This document shows, piece by piece, positions 35,201-47,027 of a stretch of DNA of 64,000 nucleotides. The position numbers were made by a program, and so were the translations under genes. Position 1 is the stretch's first letter. Each line of letters starts with the position of its first letter. Below the pieces are notes generated by a model. That model worked only from the letters and a program-made list of their open reading frames with translations. It had not been told where the DNA came from and did no database searches. The stretch is from NCBI RefSeq assembly GCF_002127325.2, contig NC_035436.2, positions 86,797,716 through 86,861,715 on the forward strand. Direction: 5' to 3'. This DNA comes from Helianthus annuus (Eukaryota; Streptophyta; Magnoliopsida; Asterales; Asteraceae).

Positions 35201-35510
35201 TCATGAGAGCCTCCGATCCTAACATGAGTTCTCTAAGTTCTCACAACTCGTAGAAATTTTCATTTTACCCTAACCATATATATTTGTTAAGATAAAATAT
35301 ATTATTTGGATATAAACAATAATTACTAATAAAGTATCAAATCACATGTACAAGTAACGAAAATATAAGTGTTCTTTTGTTTTACTAAGGATTATATTTA
35401 TCTAGATAGGTCATTTCATTAATAAGGATTATATACAAGTTTATAATTTACATTTTTCGTCATTCAACCCGTGTAATACACACAGGGTTGTAAGCTAGTA
35501 TAGTAACAAA

Positions 35511-36331
35511 ATAGAATTGAATGAATAGTAATATCACTAACGAATGATCAAATGGTATTGGGTACCAGTACCAGTATCAAATTTATCAAACCATGTGTAT
35601 TTTCGGTGCAGGTTCGGCACCGGTATTCATCGGTTTATACCCTCAATTACCGTTGTCGTACCAGTACCGACCGGTACCGAGTCGTATCTTATCAGGTATA
35701 TTCAGTACCGGTACCCACTTTTTGGGATTTCGGTAACAGTATTTTCGGTACCGATTGGTACGGAGCTCATCAAATCCTGTAGCAATGCAAGTAATTGCAC
35801 CGTTTAGATCACTTTTCATACAATAGAATTGAATGAATAGTAACATCACTAAGGAATAAGCAAATGGTATCGGGTACCGCTACCGGTATCAAATTTACTA
35901 AACCGGGTATATTTTCGGCACCGGTTCGGCACCGGTATTCATCGGTTTTTACCCTCAAATACCGGTGTCGTACCAGTACCGACTGGTACCGAGCCGTACC
36001 GTATCAGGTGAATTTGGGTACCGGTACCAGTATTTTCGGTACAGGTACCCACTTTTGGGGATTTCGGTAACAGTATTTTCGGTACCGATTGATACAGAGC
36101 TCATCAAATCCTGTAGCAATGTAGCAATACAAGTAATTGCACCGTTTAGATTACTTTTCATACAATAAAATTGAATGAATAGTAACATCACTAAGGAATA
36201 AGCAAATGGTATCGGGTACCGGTACCGATACCGGTATCAAATTTACCAAACCGGGTATATTTTCGGTGCCGGTTCAGCACCGGTATTCATCGGGTTTTAC
36301 CCTCAAATACCGGTGCCCTACCAGTACCGAT
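35511..36331. repeat. Tandem repeat of about 330 bp, three units
   Basis: Units start at 35511, 35823 and 36165 with AATAGAATTGAATGAATAG, followed by a block dense in GGTACCGGTACCG-type words. The third is cut off by LTR sequence at 36332. Val-Pro and Gly-Thr rich open frames here are artefacts of the TACCGG repeats. Confidence 0.85.
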
Positions 36332-36530
36332 GTCACACCCCGACCACGTAAAACAACAAATCGTGGCGGAAACGTCGGGGAGTGTTGTAACAGAATCATT
36401 GTTTCACAACCATGGATCAAATAGTTTTGTTTTATTGAATTATTGAACTCAATGTTTTGATACAATTTAGATAAATACAAATAATTGTTTCTTAGTTTTA
36501 AAGTCGCTAAGGCACAAGTCCATCCTATGC
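36332..36530 (-). repeat. 3' fragment of an A/B-type LTR
   Basis: TGTCACACCCCGACCACG at 36332 is a precise LTR end. The homology stops after about 199 bp at CATCCTATGCTG, where pol sequence begins. Confidence 0.75.
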
Positions 36531-38079
36531 TGTAGGCTACTTTGCCTATTCTTTCAGTGATTTCGAACGGTCCAACATACCGCGGATTGAGCTTGCCTCG
36601 TTTACCAAAACGAACCACACCCTTCCAGGGTGAGACTTTGAGTAGCACTCGATCCCCAACTTGGAACTCGAGCGGTTTCCTACGCTTATCAGCGTAACTT
36701 TTCTGACGGTCACGAGCTGCCGCCATGCGTTGTCGTATCTGTGCAATCCGTTCAGTAGCATCAACTACCATTTCTGGACCTGTGATCTGACTATCACCCA
36801 CTTCTGCCCAACAAAGAGGTGATCGGCATTTACGTCCGTACAATGCCTCGAATGGAGCGGCTTGAATGCTGGTGTGGTAACTGTTATTGTACGAAAACTC
36901 CACTAAAGGGAGGTGTTTTTCCCAACTGTTGCCGAAATCGATAACGCATGCCCGAAGCATGTCTTCTAGAGTCTAGATCGTGCGCTCAGACTGCCCATCC
37001 GTCTGAGGGTGATAAGCTGTGCTCATGTCTAACTGAGAGCCAAAAGCGTTGTGCATTGCTTGCCATAGTTCTGAAGTAAAACGTGCATCACGATCCGAAA
37101 TAATGGAGGTTAGCACTCCGTGCCTTGAGACAACTTCCTTGAGATATATGTCTGCTAGAGTGGAGAACTTATCCGTTTCCTTGATGGCCAAGAAATGAGC
37201 AGACTTAGTGAGTCGATCCACGATCACCCAAATGGTATCATTCCCACGTTGAGATCTAGGCAGGCCCGTAACAAAATCCATGGAAATTTCTTCCCATTTC
37301 CATTGAGGTATCTTTGGTTGCTGAAGTAGGCCTGATGGTTTTTGATATTCAACTTTGACCCTAGCACAGGTCAAACATTTACTGACGTAAGTTGCAATGT
37401 GGGCCTTCATACTAGGCCACCAATACGTAGTTCTGATGTCGTGGTACATTTTATCCGAACCTGGATGTACCGAGTAGCGAGACTTGTGTGCTTCATCGAT
37501 CACAAGTTCTCGTATACCGCCATATAGTGGGACCCAAATGCACCCCGTTACATAGTAGGCGCCATCTTCCCTTTGTTCTAATCGTTGCCTTGAGGCGCGT
37601 AAGGCTTCAGCCTTTACGTTTTCTGGTTTCAATGCTTCCACCTGAGCATCTCGTATCTGTGCAGGAAGACTAGACTGAATAGTAAGCTGTAATGCTCGCA
37701 AGCGTCTAGGTACAGTATCCTTTCGACAGAGAGCGTCAGCCACAACATTGGCTTTGCCTGGATGGTACTTAATGGCACATTCGTAATCGTTCAGTAGTTC
37801 AACCCATCGACGTTGACGCATGTTCAATTCTTTCTGCTTGAAGATATGCTCGAGACTCCTGTGATCGGTGTAGATGGTGCACTTGGTACCGTACAGGTAA
37901 TGTCGCCATATCTTAAGTGCGAAAACAACAGCTCCCAGCTCTAAATCGTGCGTCGTGTAGTTCCATTCATGAACTTTAAGTTGCTGCGAAGCGTAGGCAA
38001 TGACTTTATCTCTTTGCATCAATACACAACCAAGACCCTGAATGGACGCGTCGCAGTAGACCACAAAATCATCCGTGCC
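36531..38079 (-). pseudogene. RNase H and integrase of a gypsy element (family E or D), one stop
   Basis: On the minus strand, RNase H has the acidic residues in [22 protein letters not shown] and VADAL. Integrase follows with an intact HHCC finger ([15 protein letters not shown]) and the catalytic D, D and E in [17 protein letters not shown] and SERTI. A single TAG (36973-36975 as CTA on plus) replaces Gln just after SERTI. The frame continues through [10 protein letters not shown] and [17 protein letters not shown] to RIGKVAY and breaks at 36531-36537, where an LTR fragment begins. The start is cut: RNase H is fused to LTR sequence at about 38080. RT and gag are absent. Confidence 0.88.
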
Positions 38080-38289
38080 CACAACGACCGCGCCTCCCGT
38101 GCAAGCTCCATGAGTACCTATGGTCCTGCAAGGCATGTAACAGAAAGTCAACAACTAGTTGAGCGAGTTCACAGTAAGTATGTTTGCAATAGTAAGTTCG
38201 TTGCATCACCATGCGGTATTAACTAAGTCAATTGTATGTTCATTTAGTGGGGGCTTCCCATGTGTGTATGTACTAGACTAGAGGTAACC

Positions 38290-38545
38290 ATAAGTGTTCT
38301 TCTTAACCCGAGAACAGTAGTACGTACGAGGTTTACGTAGGTTTTACGTAAGTGTCCTTCTTATCCCGAGGACAGTGGTACGCGGGGGTTTACGTAGGTT
38401 TTACGTAAGTGTCCTTCATAACCCTAGGACAGTAGTATGTATGAGTTTACGTAGGTTTTACGTAAGTGTCCCTCGAACCCTGAGGACAGTAGTAAGCACA
38501 AGTATTACGTAGGTTTTATGTAAGGGTCCTTCGCAACCGAGGATG
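38290..38545. repeat. ~60-bp tandem array in E LTR
   Basis: About four units of TTTACGTAGG..TTACGTAAGTGTCC followed by a GAGGACAGTAGTA-type word. Confidence 0.82.
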
Positions 38546-38847
38546 ATGGTAGATAGTCTAATAACAGTGTAATCCAAATAATTCATAAATCCTTTTCCTT
38601 CAATCCCATTCCCTACCCACCGGGAAATCCCATGCCTTGGTAAGAGTGTGAACTCACCTTGGTTTGCTCGGTTTGTGATTGCTTCTAGTGTTAGTTAATG
38701 GTTAGGTCCGTTACACACGACCTAGGGTACATTGCACATAAACTTGATGTAAGTGTTTACGTTCAATTAGGGTTTACAATTCCTTGATGTCCAAACAACT
38801 GTGTTCCGTGTGATAATTGCGTACAGAATGACATGACATAGATTGTT

Positions 38848-38920
38848 CATACATACAGTATCATCCAGTAACATACAGTAACATACAGTAATATACAGTA
38901 ACATACAGTAGCATGCAAAG
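38848..38920. repeat. Short tandem array, ACATACAGTA
   Basis: About six 10-11 bp units. Confidence 0.85.
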
Positions 38921-38999
38921 TGTTCCTCATACAGGGTTTTGAACTTAGCATTATAAGTAAACCCAGATCCCTAGTGTTAGCATTAAGTCTAATACTAGT

Positions 39000-39450
39000 G
39001 TTTACAATAAACTCAGATCATTCACGCATTACAAAACTCAGATCATTCAATCATTACAAAAACTCGGATCATGCAAGCATCACTAAAAATTCGGACCCTA
39101 CTCAAACAAAAGCTCGGACCCGAACACCCCTTTATCAAGGTCGGACCAAACACCCTTTAATAAAAGTCGGACCAACATCCCCTCTTGAAAGTCGGACCAT
39201 ATGTTCATAATCAAAAAGTCAGACTATATGTTCATAACAAAATTCGGACCAAACCCCCTTATAAAATTCGGACTACCAAACCCCCTTATAAAATTTCGGA
39301 CCTCATACATCATCACAAGTTCGGACCACATACATCCTCATAAGTTCGGACCACATACACCATCATAAAGTTCGGACCTTATACATCATCATCAAAACTC
39401 GGATCTTATAACTCCTTTACACAAATTCGGACCATATAAGCTACATAAAA
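39000..39450. repeat. Diverged ~30-bp array, TCGGACCA type
   Basis: About fifteen TCGGACC or TCAGATC words with spacers rich in CATAAA and CCCC. Confidence 0.78.
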
Positions 39451-39857
39451 GTCGGGCCTAACATCAATCATGCGAATATTCAAATTCAATGTAACAGTTA
39501 CGTTTTATGATCAAGAACCCTAATCCCAGACATTGCCAATGCTGTAATCAAACAGGCAATCCAACTATTCTAGCATATCAAACATCATAGTGACAGGCAA
39601 AAAGTTACGCAAATACTCATAAACCATGGTGCAAACAATCAGAATGATCAATAAACACAGAACCATTGTTTGGAGAACTAGGGTTTCGCATGAATCACAT
39701 AATCAAGGATTAACAACAAATAATCATTAAACGTTTACCTTAGATTGATTCTAGATGAAGAGAGAGATCAAAAGTGATGATTGAGAGCTTGTGCCACCAA
39801 GAATGATGAAGAAGATGATTGTAGGAGAGGATTGTAGAGGAATATTGAAAGTACGTA

Positions 39858-39900
39858 TGATGATTTGTGAGATGATTTGTGAGATGATTTGTGAGAGAGG
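39858..39900. repeat. 14-bp repeat, GATGATTTGTGA x3
   Basis: Three consecutive units in the E LTR. Confidence 0.85.
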
Positions 39901-40128
39901 TTAAGGTTAAGAGTTATTAAGATTTCACTAACTACTATACTCACCCCTAAGTATCATCTTTTACATAAAACACACACACCACAATAATATTTACAATCAA
40001 GGCACAAAGTTCTCATGTAAGTCAAATAATGCACAAAGTAGTACATAGTTCCATGCAATGCTAAAGATTGTGAGACTAACTTAATTGTGTTAAGTTAAAG
40101 TATTAACCTGAAGTTACGGGTTGTCACA

Positions 40129-40372
40129 GCCTACAAGTTGAACCTACCAGCAGAACTCAGTGGAGTTCACAACGTTTTTCATGTGTCAAATCTGAAGAAG
40201 TGTCTGTCAGATGAGACCCTCGTAGTTCCTTTGAAGGAGCTCACTATAGACGACCAGTTGCGGTTCATCGAGGAACTAGTAGAGATTACTGACCATGATG
40301 TGAAAGTTCTCAAGCACACCAGAATACCCCTTGTTCGAGTTCGTTGGAACTCCCGTCGTGGCCCAGAGTTCA
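40129..40372 (+). pseudogene. D-family pol, integrase C-terminal part upstream of insertion A
   Basis: Reads AYKLNLPAELSGVHNVFHVS, NLKKCL, then VRVRWNSRRGPEF, the region between the integrase core and the chromovirus tail. It stops at GTTCA, where element A begins, and resumes at 50597 with TWEREDQM. Its left edge follows the E LTR end directly. The codons before it (..GKV) are missing here but are found in inverted orientation at 36537. Confidence 0.88.
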
Positions 40373-43300
40373 TGTCACACCCCGACCACGTAAAACAACA
40401 AAACGTGGCGGAATTGTCGGGGAGTGTTGTAACAGAATCATTGTTTCATAACACATGGAAAAATTGAAATTTTGTTTTATTGATTAAAAGAGTTACAATG
40501 TCTTAACAAACAAAGAAGTATAACAAAAATTAACTAGTCTTGCATCTTTTATTGTCACTAAGGCCCAAGTCCGCCTATGTGTATCTTGATCAATCCTATG
40601 CATCATCTCCTGAAACACATGTGAAAATAGGTACATCAGCATAAAAATGTCGGCGAGTACATAGGTTTTATTGATTTAGGATTCATGACTTATAAGTTTA
40701 GAAAAAGTTGTTTAACAAAAATCAGTCATGATCCTTGTAAAATGTTTTATTTTATAAATTGTTTGAAAAGCGATGATAGATATGTATAGTTAAAAGAATG
40801 ATTGTAAGGTTAAATGAATAATCAAGTAAAAATGAATTTGTATAAAACAAACTATTTTGTAAAACAATTTCTTGTGAAAAATATGTTATTTGTGTAAAAA
40901 TGTGTAAATCCAAATTAAATGATTTAAATAACGCTACGACATGTAATATAGTACAAGCACTTATATATAGGAAGTACCAGCGGCGTATCCACCATGCTTG
41001 TATCACTTACACACGTCTCGTTACTTAAGTCACTTACCCAAACAAACCACCAATGTAAATTGCCCATGTCTAAACCAATTGTCAAATGTCATTGTGAAAA
41101 CCATGTCAAAATGTCTATGTCAAATGTCAATCATGTAATGTGTAAACAAAATGTCATGTATGGCAAGTGAAATATGTATCCACTAAACCATGTGTAAAAA
41201 AAATGCACAAAACAATGTATTGAAGTAAAATATGGATTAAATCAATGTTATGTTTTGTGGAAATGCATGCTATACTGAATACAAACATTTATGTGGTATT
41301 GTGAAAGTGCATACATCCAAGCCTTGCGACTGTGGTGATAAACCCCTAAACGAATTTAAAGGTCTATCTGTCTAAATGTTTTAATCGAATTCGGTCATTC
41401 CTTCCATCCAAACATACTCAGGATGTCAGGAACGGGAGTTGTCAATTCCTATGGTACCATTACCTACTAACGAGCGGCGTGATCAAAGTTAATGAATGTA
41501 TATGGTCCCACTTAAACAAACCAAATGTCATACCCAAAATGTAAGCATGCGATGAAAAACAAATGTACTAAGTATGATGAACATACATAGCAGGAAAAGG
41601 TAATGTAAAACGATGTACTAAGTATGCAGTCAATGGACATACATAGCAAAAAGATAATGAAATCATGTACTAATAGTGTACTAATGAATATAGCAATTAT
41701 ATGATATGAAAACATGAAAAGCACGAAAGTAACAAGTAGGCACATGTGTTTCACCCCAAAATGTTTGAAAAACAGTAAAAGAGGGGACTATGTACTCACT
41801 TGAGGGTGCATAGAAGTCTTGAACAACAACCAAGCAAAGCTAGAGGGATCACGGAATCAAACGGCACCCTATATAGATAACTACATAAATAACCGGACCT
41901 AAATCGGGGGATTGGATAGTATGATGTTTCGTAAACCAAATGAGTATTGGAACTCATATGATATGGTTAAACAAAGCCCACATACTAAAATGAAACCTAA
42001 CCTAAGTGCTTACGACCCATTACGACCCGTTTAGGTAGCTTATGCTACTTTAACGCGTCGTTCGCGTAAAACGCGTTCGGAATGCCTAACTAGTCCTATG
42101 ACAAGCAAGATATGCCTTAACATGTTTAATATTGTTGCCAAAACAGTTTGTATGTCAAAAGTTATGTTACATAGGCTTAAAATGAATTTTAGCGCAAAAA
42201 GGGCATTTTGTTAATTTACCTAAGGCATAAGAACTACTTATCATACAACTACTTAAACGACGTGACCATAAGGTATAACCTCGGAAGGTTATTCCCTATA
42301 CAATTATGGTCACCTAAAGTGTTTGGTCGGATCCTAATGATCGACCAAATGGGTCGGGTTCGAAAGTATAAGCGATTGATTAGATCGCTTACCTTTACGA
42401 CCCTAAACAAGCACAAATCTAAAAGCGACGAGCTAAACATGCTAGAACATGTTTAGTAAAGTTAGAAAACAGGTTTGGTATCAAAACAAACGGTTTTGAT
42501 ACCCTAGAGTAGTTTGGTTACAAAATACGCGAGGAAACGCATTTTGGCCGAAACTACGACTCGTCACTGAGCCTAGATAACGTGGAAATCAGTAGGTATA
42601 GTCACTAAGGACTATAACCATCGTGATTACGCTCACGTTATGAAGTTCAAACGAACTTCGCATTGACCATAAACTGGTTAATGTAGAAAGTCAAACACAG
42701 TTTGACTTTAACGCTAAAACGAACGAAAAACGCGAAAGAATACTTACAGAAGGTCCCCGTAAGATTGAATTCCAAGTATTTCTCAAGTATGAAGTGATAA
42801 CCACTCCAACTTAGAGAAAATCTCAGAATTCAAGTGAGGAATGAATGAAATGGGTTGGGTTTATATAGGCATGGCACAACCGTTAGGATCGTTCATCGGG
42901 AAACGTGCTTCGATCTCGGCCGTACACATGGGCCCATTGTTTTGGGAGACCTTGGGCACCCCTAGATTCAGCCCATGGATTGAAAATACCATTTGCAATT
43001 GGGTTTGGAGTGCATAACAGCTGTTAACATCTGTTAAAACTGATTTTGCACATCTGGGGAGGCCACGCGGCCCGTGTAAGACATACATGGGATTTTACGC
43101 GCCCCGCCTGAGGGTCACAGTTCAGAAATTGCAGTTTTAGTCCCTGCACTTCAGAAACATGTAATTCGGCCCAGTTTTGACACGTTTAAGCCCCGTTAAC
43201 CTCATTTCAAGCCTCTAAAATGAAGTTAATGTATAGGGAACTCAAAACATGCTCAAAAATATCTTGGGTGTCGGTTCGTTTGGTCGTACGATCGCGTTAT

Positions 43301-43952
43301 TTGCTTAATTACGACGGAATGCGCATAAGCGCGAAAAACGATCCAAATTGCGCGACGAATGGATTTTTCTCATGCCAAACATTAAAATAAAATATTTTAA
43401 TGCTTGCATAAATTTTTGGATGTCCGGAAGTATTCAGAACGTAAGTTATGCGCGAAAATGCAAACTTATGCACTTTTTGACGCTTTTAGTCCCTGAATGA
43501 CCAAAAAGTTTATTTTAGCACACCGAACACCTCAAAGCCTATTTCTAAGCTATGTAAAGGATATTTTGGGTATGTTTAACTTATGGTCAAGTTCCGGAAT
43601 GTCCGTTACAGTACAAATTGACATACTTTCGCAGTTTGTCGAATTTAGTCCCTGTAAGCGAATAGACTTGATTTCGGCATACCAAACCATCCAAAACTTA
43701 TTTATAAGTTATGTAAAGGTTATTTAAGGTATGTTAAGCCTATGTCACTATTCCGGAATGTTTGTTGCATTAAACTGGTTATATTTACGCATCAGTGCAC
43801 ATATAACCTTCCAGAAAGCGATTTAGAGCCCGAAATCGAACAAGAATTGATATGTGCAAAAGATACACATGTTTATACAAATCCCAAGTATGAAATACAA
43901 TATTTCATTGGTTTGGTATTTGTTTGATGGCTGAAGTGACACAGGTGTCACA
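40373..43952 (-). repeat. 3' LTR of family A, copy 2
   Basis: 3580 bp, TGTCACACC..GGTGTCACA. It differs from the 5' LTR by scattered substitutions (for example TGTCACACC versus TGTCATACC), so the insertion is not recent. Confidence 0.92.
42861..42867 (-). promoter_or_regulatory. TATA box of A 3' LTR
   Basis: Minus strand TATATAA, conserved in all three A LTRs. Confidence 0.55.
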
Positions 43953-43988
43953 GTCTCCCCTACTTCAGGAAATTTCGTCCCGAAATTT
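43953..43988 (-). promoter_or_regulatory. Polypurine tract and conserved hairpin of A
   Basis: Minus strand AAGTAGGGGAGAC at 43965-43953 next to the 3' LTR, preceded by AAATTTCGGGACGAAATTT (43988-43970). Both are identical to those of B. Confidence 0.82.
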
Positions 43989-45908
43989 ATCTTAGAGGAA
44001 ACTTGTGAGAGCTTGAAACATGAGGTTGAAAAGATCGAACAACACCGGTTAGAGTCCTGAACTTCTAGTAACTTTAAATAACATCATGCTTGCAATGTGA
44101 GAGGGTCACTTATATACAAGTATATAAAGCGTTATTAGTGCGTCCACCGTACCTCTGTTACATTGTTCACATTTGTTACGGTTGCGACTATTGGTTCTTA
44201 CACATAATAAGTCTTCCCGTGGTTTCCATGCACTGAACTTCGTAATTATGTATGCATCCATAATTACGTAATTCCTTGCATAGTCACATAGTGCATCTTA
44301 TAATGTGTAGGGGAGGAAAACAATGAACGAGCCTGTGATGATTGTGACTAGACCATACTGGGGTCCTTTTTAATTGAGTCAATAAATGATCTCCAGACCG
44401 CCAAGGAGTCTTTTCAGCTTATATCATCACATGTCATTCTCAAATGGATTCTGAATCAATCCTTTGACTAGACCACTCAAAGGGTCTCTTTTTGAATCAT
44501 GGAATGGTATACTATATAATCCAAGGGTCTTGACTATCACGTAGAAGCTCAATAAGGATTTAAGGTAGTACCTTTTTGAATATCCTACTACGAATCCCTC
44601 ATATGAAGACATGAAAGGTTCTATGAGGATTTGGATAACGAATATCCAGAGTATTCAAAAACACAAAAATGCATAATAGAAAACACAAAGTGCATAAACA
44701 CATAATCATATAATTGTTTAACTTGATTTGTTATCTTTGGACACGGATATTTAAAGCACACCAGGAATCCAATCCATGGATTTCATTTGGTACTTTTAAA
44801 CATTATCAAGAATCTAACTATGAAGATAGAAAGATCTTAAAGAGGAAATTCGATTTCGATTATAAAGAATCAAAATGTTCGAATTTAGGTACACAAGGAA
44901 TCCAATTAAGGACTCCGATTTGAATGATAATCATCCACAAGGGTCTAATTGTGAAGATAAAAAGATCCCATATGGATTTTTTTAGAAGTTGAAGATGTTT
45001 TGAAACCTTGCACTGGATGTGCTTAAGTCAAAACATGAAGTAAAAATGCTTATGAAGTTGAGATGCTAGATATGCCAAGGCACATATGAAGCGGAATTTG
45101 AAGGTTAAGTTAATGTATGAGGAAAATACTTTGAAAACTATGCATGGGGTTCTAAAATGTGTTTAATGTTTTTGGAAACTTTATATATATAATACTTTTG
45201 AAATCATAAAGTAGGTGTATTAGGTAGGTATATTTATAAATATGTTTAAAAATCATAAGAGATGAATTTTGAAATTATGTATAAGGTTTTTGAAAACATG
45301 AATGATGCTTTTGAAATCATGCACTAGATATACGTAATTATACCGTATTAATAACATTTTGAAATCATGAAGGTCGTTTTTGAAAACATAGACAATGTTT
45401 TTGAAATCATGCATATGATATGTTAAGTAAATACATTATATTAAAAACGTTTTTGAACTATATATAAAATGTTTTTGAAGCCATGAAGGTTGTTTTGAAA
45501 ACTTATGTTATGCATGTTGAAAAATCAGAACGTAATGGGTATGAGATTTGAAAATACCCTTAGTTATCTAACCAAGGATTCAAAGGCACAGATGCGCAAA
45601 AAGCACGATTACTCAAAATTTCGCTTTATTTCTTGTACTTTGTCGCATAGAATGAAACGAGTACTTAAAATTTTCAAGGAAATCATGAGCGATCACTTGA
45701 AAGGGAGAATCACAAGAGTAGTTTGTAAAGAGCATAGTTCCTTGATGTAGGTATTATAGGGAAATGCCATACACACATGTAACTACATTTGTAGATCAGA
45801 ATTGCGAACAACGACTTTTATTTATGAACAAAACAGATTGTTTCACAATACAAGAAAACGGAAGAAACAAAAGCATAAGACAGCAATATCTTTTGCTCAG
45901 CCAGATAC
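43989..45908 (-). other. Non-coding interior of A element, copy 2
   Basis: About 1.9 kb with no pol motif. From 44532 it is the duplicate of 1-1378. The TTTTGAAATCATG array is at about 45150-45495. Confidence 0.75.
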
Positions 45909-46424
45909 TCATCCAAGGGTTAGATTTGCATTGACAATCTTCGGGCAATCCCTTTGAAAATGGCCCATTTCGCCACAGTTGTAGCAGCAACGAGCTTGTG
46001 CAGGATTTACTTGAGGTTGGTTTGGACCACCTTGTTTTGGGGTAAATCGACAAGCATTTGCCAGGTGACCGAGTCGCCCACATGATGCACACAAACGACA
46101 CTGTAGGTGAGCTAAGTGGTGTGCATTACATTTGTTGCATATCGATGCAGTTCTGTTGTAGGGCTTCTTAGCTAGTGGTGTCGCCACTTGGCTAGGTCCC
46201 GTTTGATTAGGTGTAACTGTTGCGGGTTTCTTTGAAGCTTTACGCTTCTTTGATTTTGGTGCAGGCTCGACTTCTGCTTCCCTCGGTGACTCTTGAGTGG
46301 CTCCATTTTTGAGACGAGACATGGCGATACCTAAATCCACAGACTTCAAAATCACTTCGCCTATTTGCTGGGCAAATTTGGCTGTTTGCTCGGACATTTG
46401 ACCGTTGCTGAGGTAAAGAGACAT
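45909..46424 (-). CDS. Gag C-terminal (nucleocapsid) remnant of family A, copy 2
   Basis: 171 residues from ATG 46424, uninterrupted. Both zinc knuckles (CASCGRLGHLANAC, CYNCGEMGHFQRDC) are intact, as in copy 1; the few amino-acid differences are Ile to Leu, Gly to Arg and Pro to Leu. The capsid part is missing. RNA binding is plausible; particle assembly by this protein alone is not. Confidence 0.75.
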   Translation of the reverse strand: MSLYLSNGQMSEQTAKFAQQIGEVILKSVDLGIAMSRLKNGATQESPREAEVEPAPKSKKRKASKKPATVTPNQTGPSQVATPLAKKPYNRTASICNKCNAHHLAHLQCRLCASCGRLGHLANACRFTPKQGGPNQPQVNPAQARCCYNCGEMGHFQRDCPKIVNANLTLG

Positions 46425-47008
46425 TCTAGAAGAAAATGAAAGACATAGGGAATAACAAATGAAATGTTATCGGATAAGCAAAACAGAAAGGCAATGCATA
46501 CGAATTGCGATCATTTGTTTGTTACCTAAGGCAAACAAATAAGATAGTAACAAATCAGAGCAAGCGGGTCATAATAATGTATCGCTGAAGACATGCTTGC
46601 CTATAAGTGAACACTCACCCCAAGAGTTCCCAGGTAAGAGTGACTGGTCCGATACTGCGGATTTGTACGAACACTCTAGCCTTAGACAGAAAACTCAGAG
46701 TACAAGCATTCACCCTTCCAGTTCGCACGTGTTCACATTATGAGACCCAAACTTTGACGAGATTTTGAAAACTTAGAGGGTTCAAAACCTTATAACGAAG
46801 GGTTCAAAACCTATTAATCAATCATCCTAGAACAAATGATTAGTTTTCAAAGCGGATTTTGAAATTTATGTTCTTGTTGTGGTTGTCGCCTAAGGATAGG
46901 TGACGGTATTGTTTTATGACTAAACGCAAGTAAACTCGCGTTAGGGTCCTAGGAAGGTTATAGACTAGGTCAAAGCATTACTAATAAACTAATTCCCTAT
47001 AACCATGA

Positions 47009-47021
47009 GCTCTGATACCAA
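47009..47021 (-). promoter_or_regulatory. Primer-binding site, tRNA-iMet type (A, copy 2)
   Basis: Minus strand TTGGTATCAGAGC, just inside the 5' LTR. Confidence 0.9.
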
Positions 47022-47027
47022 CTTTTC

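Larger units (their letters stand above)
34264..35498 (+). mobile_element. Helitron-like non-autonomous element
   Basis: The 3' side has a hairpin with arms CAACCC and GGGTTG at 35464-35490, followed by TAAGCTAG and then T. This is the Helitron signature (hairpin, short spacer, CTRR end, insertion before T). The proposed 5' end TCCTATACTAATAAATG is of the expected TC type but is preceded by T, not A, so the start is uncertain. No Rep/helicase coding is present. The partial repeat at 34121 may be the end of another copy. Confidence 0.5.
38080..40128 (-). repeat. Truncated LTR of family E
   Basis: Its 5' end is precise: minus strand TGTGACAACCCGTAAC from 40128. Its 3' part (TTACATGCCTTGCAGG, then GGAGCTTGCA and GAGGCG) matches the D LTR at 8511-8565, but the last 230 bp or so are missing and RNase H follows directly. 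The U3 part does not resemble D. It is therefore a relative of D with an internal deletion from LTR to RNase H. Confidence 0.72.

Noticed and set aside
35544..36424. Val-Pro and Gly-Thr rich open frames on both strands
   Set aside because: They are translations of TACCGG-type repeats and recur in every unit; not a protein gene.
38080..40128. E LTR as the 5' LTR of the D element
   Set aside because: The 3' parts are similar but the first kilobase is unrelated to D LTRs, unlike the two ends of one element.
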